DNA from: an uncultured Holophagaceae bacterium
GTDB taxonomy: Bacteria; Acidobacteriota; Holophagae; Holophagales; Holophagaceae
Direction: 5' to 3'
Assembly (NCBI GenBank): GCA_903857495.1
Contig: CAIOFF010000010.1
Span: 1 to 62,619 of the forward strand
DNA length: 62,619 nucleotides
Position numbers and translations under genes: made by a program. Every line of letters begins with the position of its first letter. The first letter of the stretch is position 1. The notes below the pieces were generated by a model. That model searched no databases and was not told the origin of the DNA. It was given only the letters and a program-made list of their open reading frames with translations. Positions 57,575 through 62,619 of the stretch are shown here, piece after piece.

Positions 57575-58177
57575 ATGTCCCGCATCCACGGCCAGCCCGT
57601 CCCCGCCTTGTTCCCGGCTTCCGGCCCCGTATCTGTGATGCTGTTCGGCGAGGCTCCGGGCCCCCGGGGCGCCGACCAGTCCGGCCTCCCCTTCTGGGGG
57701 GACGGCGCTGGCATCACCGTCTTTCGCGCCCTGGCCGCAGCAGGTCGAGCCGAGGTCCCGGAGGCCGCCTGGGAAGACTGGCAGGGGGCGCGCTTCCGGA
57801 ACCTGGGCCTGCAGCCCCTCCTGCATGGCACGGCCCTCAGCAACGCCTACCCGGCCTGTCCCACCAAGGACGGCGAGCACTTCCACGCCCCCTCCAACCG
57901 CGACCTGCTGGCCCCGGCGAATCTGGCCCGGCTCACAGCGGAGCTGGCCCGGGCCTCGGCAGGCCGGAGCGCCCCGCTCCGGGTCATCGCCTTCGGCAAG
58001 CGGGCGGAGTGGGTGCTCACCCGGCTGGAGGGGGCTCCGCCCCTGGACCTGCACGCGCTGCCGCACCCCAGCGCCCAGGGCCTGCTGCAAGGCGCTCCGA
58101 ACCGGGGCAAGGGGCTGCGACTCGAGGACCTACGGGTGGCCTGGCAGGCCCGGTTGGAGGCCCTGCTGGTCCTCTAG
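57575..58177 (+). CDS. Uracil-DNA glycosylase superfamily protein
   Basis: 200 residues. VMLFGEAPGPRGADQSGLPFWGDGAG matches the UDG motif A (G-E-x-P-G...G-x-P-F-x-G), and LPHPSAQG matches the DNA-contacting HPS motif B. The four Fe-S cysteines of family 4 enzymes are absent. It may remove damaged bases or have a related role; substrate specificity is unclear. No strong ribosome binding site is seen, so translation may depend on the upstream gene. Confidence 0.8.
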   Translation: MSRIHGQPVPALFPASGPVSVMLFGEAPGPRGADQSGLPFWGDGAGITVFRALAAAGRAEVPEAAWEDWQGARFRNLGLQPLLHGTALSNAYPACPTKDGEHFHAPSNRDLLAPANLARLTAELARASAGRSAPLRVIAFGKRAEWVLTRLEGAPPLDLHALPHPSAQGLLQGAPNRGKGLRLEDLRVAWQARLEALLVL

Positions 58178-58266
58178 GTTTCCATCCTTTTTCCATCCCA
58201 GCTCCAGGCTAACCCTTGTAAGATGATGCCTTCCCCTGTGGAGCTCTTTTTCAACCTGGAGGTACT

Positions 58267-61101
58267 ATGCTTTCCTTCCGTCACCTGACGCTGCCCCTGT
58301 GCGGGGCCCTCGCCTTCACCCTGGTGGCGGGAGATGCCCCCAAGTCCGCGGCGCCCCCGACCAAGGTTGCCAGCAAGGCCAAGAGCGCCCCGGTGGCGAC
58401 GCCCCTCCCCGCCCCCGTCAAGGTGACAACGGTGGAAGGCATCACGGAATACCGCCTGGCAAACGGCCTCCGGGTGCTGCTGTTCCCCGATCCCAGCAAG
58501 GCCACCATCACCGTGAACACCACCTTCCTGGTGGGCTCGCGCCATGAGAGCTATGGCGAGACCGGCATGGCGCACCTGCTGGAGCACCTGGTCTTCAAGC
58601 CCAGCAAGAACTACAGCGGCAAGAATGGCCAGCCCAAGCCCGTGGATGTCCTGAACAGCGTGGGCGCCCGCTTCAACGGCACCACCTCCTACGACCGCAC
58701 CAACTACTTCGTGACCTTCCCGGCCTCGGATGAGAACTTCCGCAAGATCCTGGACCTGGAAACGGACCGCATGGTCAACGCCAACATCGACCAGCAGGAC
58801 CTCTGGGACAAGGAGGCCGGCAAGGGCGAGATGACCGTGGTGCGCAATGAGTTCGAGATCGGGGAGAACAACCCGATCCGGGTGACCCTGCAGCGCACCC
58901 TGGCTGCGGCCTTCAGCTGGCACAACTACGGAAAATCCACCATCGGCGCCAAGAGCGATGTCGAAAACGTGAACATCGAGCACTTGCGGGCGTTCTATCA
59001 CACCTACTACCAGCCTGATAACGCCGTGCTCCTGGTGGCCGGCAAGGTGGACGAAGCCAAGGCGCTCGGGCTGATCAACGAGCGGTTCGGCCGGATTCCC
59101 AGGCCCACCCGGGTGATCCAGCCCACCTATACCCTGGACCCCACCCAGGATGGCGAGCGCGAGGTCACGGTCCGTCGCGTGGGTGACTCCCAGGTGGCCA
59201 TGGCGCTCTACAAGCTCCCCGCAGGATCCGACGCCGACTTCCCCGCCCTGGAGGTCCTGGGGCAGATCATGGCTGACACCCCCGGCGGGCGCCTCCACAA
59301 ACAGCTGGTAGACACCAAGAAGGCAGCTGGGGTATCGGACTGGGTGATGGGCGGCCGGGAACCCGGCTTCGCCCTGTTCCTCGCCATGCTGCCCAAGGAC
59401 GGGAACCTGGACGAGGCCAAGCAGCTTCTCCTGGGCACCCTCGAGCAGACCACCAGCGCGCCTATCACCCAGGAAGAGGTAGACCGAGCCAAGCAGTCCC
59501 TCCTGACAGGCATCGACCTCACCCTGAACCAGAGCGACCAGCTGGGCGTCGGCCTTTCGAATTACATCGCTGTGGGCGACTGGCGGCTCTTCTTCCTCCA
59601 GCGCGACCGCATCAAGCAGGTCACGCCCATCGCCGTGCGGAACGCCGCGGCGAAGTATTTCAAGCGCGAGAACCGCACCCTTGGCACCTTCATCCCCACC
59701 GCCACCCCGGACCGAGCGGAGATTCCCGCCATGGTGGACGTGGCGGCCCTCGTGAAGGACTACAAGGGTCAGGTGACCATCGCTCAGGGCGAGGCCTTCG
59801 ACGCCTCTCCCGCCAACCTCGACAGCCGCACCCGCAAGGTGGTCCTTGCTCCCGGCTTCAAGGCGGCCTTCCTGCCCAAGAAAACCCGGGGCGAGCAGGT
59901 GAGTGCCACCCTGACCCTGCACCTCGGCACCGAGGCGTCCCTCATGGACAAGGAGCTGGCCGGCGGGATCGCCGGGCAAATGCTCATGCGCGGCACCGCC
60001 AAGCACACGCGCCAGCAGATCTCGGACGAGTTCGACCGCCTGAAGGCCCAGGTGAGCGTCAGTGGAAACGCCGAGAGCCTCAACGCCCGCATCACCACCA
60101 CCCGGCCCAACCTGGCCGCGGCGCTGGCGCTGGTCGCCGAGATCCTCAAGGAGCCCAGCTTCCCCAAGGATGAGTTCGAGCGGCTGGTGAGCGAGACCCT
60201 GACCGGCATCGAGAGCCAGAAGAGCGAGCCCGGCATGGTGGCCCAGATGGCCCTGCGCCAATACACGGATCCCTACCCCAAGGGCCATGTGCGCCACACC
60301 AGCAGCCTGGATGAGTCCATCGCGGCCTACAAGAGCGCCAAGCTCGAGGATGCCCAGGCCTTCCACAAGGCCTATGCCGGAGCCTCAGCGGCGGAGCTGG
60401 CCGTGGTCGGTGACTTCGACGACCAGGCCGTGGAAGCCCAGGCGAAGGCCCTCTTCAGCACCTGGAAGTCCCCCCAGCCCTTCGAGCGCATCCCCCATCG
60501 GATCAAGGATGTCCAGCCTATCAACCGGAAGCTGGAGACCCCCGACAAGGCCAATGCCTTCTTCCTGGCGGCGCTCATGCTGCCCCTGAAGGATTCCGAT
60601 CCCGACTACCCGGCTGTGTTGATGGGCAACTGGATGCTGGGGGGCGGTACCCTGAAGAGCCGGCTGGCCGACCGCATCCGTCAGAAGGAGGGCCTCTCCT
60701 ACGGCGTCGGCAGCCAGCTGTCCGTCAATGCCCAGGATGCTGCGGGGAACTGGCTCACCTATGCGATGTACAACCCGGCGAACATGGTCAAGCTCGAGCA
60801 GGCCTTCCAGGAAGAGCTGGCCAAGGCCCTGAAGGACGGCTTCGCCCTCGAGGAGCTCAACGCCGCCCGCACCAGCTGGCTCCAGGGACAGGAGACCAGC
60901 CGCACCCAGGATGGCGCTCTGGCCGGTCGGCTCACGGCCAACCTCTTCCTCGACCGCAGCATGGGCTGGCAGGCTGAGCTCGAAGCCAAAGTAAGGGCCC
61001 TCACCCCAGAGCAGATTGTCGTGGCCCTGAGGAAGCATCTGGATCCGAGTAAGCTCAGCATCGTCAAGGCCGGCGACTTCGCCAAGGCCGAGAAGAAGTA
61101 G
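58267..61101 (+). CDS. M16-family zinc peptidase (pitrilysin-like), exported
   Basis: 944 residues with signal peptide (LTLPLCGALAFTLVAG) and two M16 halves. The active zinc motif H103-L-L-E106-H107 is in GMAHLLEHLVF, and the distal Glu is in TVVRNEFEIGENNP. The second half (about 500-944) is a non-catalytic M16 repeat with the RxxY-type end near GLSYGVGSQL. The protein is like periplasmic peptidases that degrade peptides in a closed chamber. GGAGG is four bases upstream. A terminator follows 20 bases after the stop. Compare the two zinc-less copies at 17825-20718. Confidence 0.93.
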   Translation: MLSFRHLTLPLCGALAFTLVAGDAPKSAAPPTKVASKAKSAPVATPLPAPVKVTTVEGITEYRLANGLRVLLFPDPSKATITVNTTFLVGSRHESYGETGMAHLLEHLVFKPSKNYSGKNGQPKPVDVLNSVGARFNGTTSYDRTNYFVTFPASDENFRKILDLETDRMVNANIDQQDLWDKEAGKGEMTVVRNEFEIGENNPIRVTLQRTLAAAFSWHNYGKSTIGAKSDVENVNIEHLRAFYHTYYQPDNAVLLVAGKVDEAKALGLINERFGRIPRPTRVIQPTYTLDPTQDGEREVTVRRVGDSQVAMALYKLPAGSDADFPALEVLGQIMADTPGGRLHKQLVDTKKAAGVSDWVMGGREPGFALFLAMLPKDGNLDEAKQLLLGTLEQTTSAPITQEEVDRAKQSLLTGIDLTLNQSDQLGVGLSNYIAVGDWRLFFLQRDRIKQVTPIAVRNAAAKYFKRENRTLGTFIPTATPDRAEIPAMVDVAALVKDYKGQVTIAQGEAFDASPANLDSRTRKVVLAPGFKAAFLPKKTRGEQVSATLTLHLGTEASLMDKELAGGIAGQMLMRGTAKHTRQQISDEFDRLKAQVSVSGNAESLNARITTTRPNLAAALALVAEILKEPSFPKDEFERLVSETLTGIESQKSEPGMVAQMALRQYTDPYPKGHVRHTSSLDESIAAYKSAKLEDAQAFHKAYAGASAAELAVVGDFDDQAVEAQAKALFSTWKSPQPFERIPHRIKDVQPINRKLETPDKANAFFLAALMLPLKDSDPDYPAVLMGNWMLGGGTLKSRLADRIRQKEGLSYGVGSQLSVNAQDAAGNWLTYAMYNPANMVKLEQAFQEELAKALKDGFALEELNAARTSWLQGQETSRTQDGALAGRLTANLFLDRSMGWQAELEAKVRALTPEQIVVALRKHLDPSKLSIVKAGDFAKAEKK

Positions 61102-61123
61102 CCCAGATTCATGGTTATCCGTA

Positions 61124-61152
61124 AAAAGGGAGCGGCCCCGCCGCTCCCTTTT
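61124..61152 (+). terminator. Terminator after the M16 peptidase gene
   Basis: AAAAGGGAGCGG pairs with CCGCTCCCTTTT around a short C-rich loop, with a T run in the 3' arm. Confidence 0.88.
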
Positions 61153-61237
61153 CCTTTGGAGTAAAGCGATCTCCGTGTTCTGCTGATAGTCCGCTTGGCG
61201 TTTGCAAGGACGCGGGGCGATGACGGAGGGCGGCGCC

Positions 61238-62619
61238 ATGGCACGCATCGAACGGGAATGGCAGGCGGAACATGACGGGACCGCCCTGGCCTCGGAGCTG
61301 CACCGGATCATGGTGATCAGCCACCGGCAGGCCAAGGGCTTCGTCGACGGCAGCTGCGTCACGGTGAACGGCGAGGTGGCCAGCAAGCATGGCCTGCGCC
61401 TGAAGACGGGCGATGCCATCAAGGTCGTGTTCGATCCCGAGCGCACCTACGAGGTGATCCCGCCCGCCAGCAAGCTGCAGGCAGGCCCCTTCGAGACCCT
61501 GTGGGAAGACAACCACCTCCTCTTCGTCTACAAGCCCGCGGGCCTGCTCACGGTCCCCTCCGAGCTGGGCAAAGAGCCCAACCTGGCCGAGGCCATCACC
61601 GAGTCCTACCGCCGCCGGGGCTTCAAGCGCTTCAACCTCTACATCGTCCACCGCCTGGACCGCTTCACCAGCGGCGTGCTGGTCTTCGCCAAGACGCCCG
61701 AGGCCCTGCACGGCCTGAAAAAGTACTTCGAGCTGCACCGCCTCCAGCGGGTCTACTTCGCCATCCTGGTAGGCGAACTGCCGGAGAACAGCGGCACCCT
61801 CGCCGGCCACCTCATCGAGCACGCCAAGTCCCTCAAGATGTCTGTGGCCACGGCCCGGAAGGGCCCCGGCGGCGGCAAGCGCATGCCCCCCGGCGCCAAG
61901 GAAGCGGTCACCCACTACCGCGTGGTGGAGCGCCTGCCCGGCCACACCATCGTCGAAGTGAAGCTGGAGACGGGTCGCCGCAACCAGATCCGCGTCCAGT
62001 TCGCGGACCGGGGCTACCCCCTCCTGGGCGATCAGGTCTATGGCACGGAGAGCCCCCTCCTCGACCGGCAGGCCCTTCATGCCGAGCTGCTCGGCTTCAA
62101 GCACCCCATCACCGAAGAGCTGGTCACCGTCACCGCGCCCCTGCCGGCGGACATGGAGGCGGCCCTGAAGGTCCTCCGGAACGCCGCCCGGCTCACCCGC
62201 GCCAGCACCGGCGCCACCGGGGAAGAAGGCATCTTCAAGCCCGCCGAGAGCCATGAGCACAAGGTCAAGCGCGTGGCCCGCACCAAGCGCTTCGAAGAGC
62301 AGCGCGAGGGTCCCCCGGCCCGGAATCCCCGGCCCAACCGCATCCCGGTGGCCGGCGACCGCCAGGCCCGCCCCCGCCATGACGAGGGCACGGAGCGGCC
62401 CCGCCGCACCTTCGGCTCCGCCGAGCGTCCCGCCCGGCCCCGCCGGGAAGAGGGCGACACCCGGCCCCGCACCGGTCCCAGCGACCGTCCCTCTCGTCCG
62501 CGCCGCGACGAAGGCGAGGAGCGGCCCCGCCGCACCTTCGGCTCCGCCGAGCGCCCCGCCCGGCCCCGCCGGGAAGAGGGCGACACCCGTCCCCGCACCG
62601 GCCCCAGCGACCGTCCCGC
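61238..62619 (+). CDS. RluA-family pseudouridine synthase with Arg/Pro repeat tail (incomplete at window end)
   Basis: 460 residues visible, open to the right edge with no stop. Residues about 18-70 look like an S4 RNA-binding domain. Residues about 85-330 form the synthase: YKPAGLLTVPSE, catalytic D141 in VHRLDRFTSG, RRNQIRVQFADRGYPLLGD. It isomerises uridine in rRNA or tRNA. After about residue 340 a highly charged Arg/Pro/Glu tail begins; from 62393 it consists of a 42-residue unit (ERPRRTFGSAERPARP... DEGE) repeated at DNA level with few changes, one complete and one cut by the edge. The start has GGAGG eight bases upstream; an ATG six codons earlier is possible. Confidence 0.9.
   Translation, partial: MARIEREWQAEHDGTALASELHRIMVISHRQAKGFVDGSCVTVNGEVASKHGLRLKTGDAIKVVFDPERTYEVIPPASKLQAGPFETLWEDNHLLFVYKPAGLLTVPSELGKEPNLAEAITESYRRRGFKRFNLYIVHRLDRFTSGVLVFAKTPEALHGLKKYFELHRLQRVYFAILVGELPENSGTLAGHLIEHAKSLKMSVATARKGPGGGKRMPPGAKEAVTHYRVVERLPGHTIVEVKLETGRRNQIRVQFADRGYPLLGDQVYGTESPLLDRQALHAELLGFKHPITEELVTVTAPLPADMEAALKVLRNAARLTRASTGATGEEGIFKPAESHEHKVKRVARTKRFEEQREGPPARNPRPNRIPVAGDRQARPRHDEGTERPRRTFGSAERPARPRREEGDTRPRTGPSDRPSRPRRDEGEERPRRTFGSAERPARPRREEGDTRPRTGPSDRP

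Noticed and set aside
61115-62598. Minus-strand frames opposite the pseudouridine synthase
   Set aside because: The plus strand holds an intact RluA-type protein open to the window end, so the minus frames are shadows.

Overview
The window is a high-GC bacterial chromosome segment. Its gene content suggests an anaerobic or facultative Gram-negative, and I infer a member of the Acidobacteriota, class Holophagae (Geothrix/Holophaga-like). Reasons: an F1Fo ATP synthase cluster with paired b' and b subunits but no a or c genes, corrinoid methyltransferase genes, SAM-I riboswitches on methionine genes, many M16/M13 peptidases, outer-membrane and LpxH-like functions, and strong AGGAG-type ribosome binding sites. 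The taxon is inference; no rRNA gene is present.

Layout. 1-3500 is an island unlike the rest: the end of a CRISPR array (36-bp repeats, 29-30-bp spacers, type II-like), an AT-rich stretch with a tiny ORF, a HARE-HTH-like protein and an IS4-superfamily transposase closed by a strong terminator. At 3500-3880 lies a gene-free, heavily base-paired segment with a terminator, a good candidate for an unidentified structured RNA. 3960-16800 holds a multi-PAS hybrid histidine kinase, a 38-residue membrane protein, an SRAP protein, exported proteins, a DUF218 protein, a three-gene corrinoid/methyltransferase/DUF1638 operon, a VanZ-LpxH fusion, engB, ftsE and a thiolase. 16900-24500 holds a DUF4097 protein, two translationally coupled M16-like proteins without zinc motifs, purC, a TPR protein, an outer-membrane protein, a class II cyclic-nucleotide phosphodiesterase and a MITE-like element.

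24528-31201 is a leftward run: Hpt protein and ATP synthase (epsilon, beta, gamma, alpha, delta, b, b'), where b carries a signal peptide and a His/Ala-rich exported segment. tRNA-Val(UAC) and tRNA-Asp(GUC) follow on the other strand, then a repeat-rich gene-free stretch. 32084-38229 carries a SnoaL-like protein, der, recN, a Phd/RelE-type toxin-antitoxin pair with a palindromic operator, a thioesterase and a PLP enzyme of the cysteine synthase/CBS family coupled to an orphan dehydrogenase E1-beta gene.

39200-52761 is dominated by methionine biosynthesis under two SAM-I riboswitches. The first precedes a homocysteine methyltransferase/MTHFR fusion, a 2Fe-2S ferredoxin and cobalamin-dependent metH; the second precedes metY, metA and aspartokinase. 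Together they cover aspartate to O-acetylhomoserine to homocysteine to methionine, with the folate side. Between them sit a ModA-like binding protein and a coupled pair: a cyclic-nucleotide-binding/SLC13 transporter fusion and a membrane-anchored ABC_sub_bind protein. The rest carries an M13 peptidase, SnoaL-like secreted proteins, an isochorismatase-like hydrolase, a UDG-like protein, an intact M16 peptidase and an RluA-type pseudouridine synthase with a 42-residue Arg/Pro repeat tail running off the window end.
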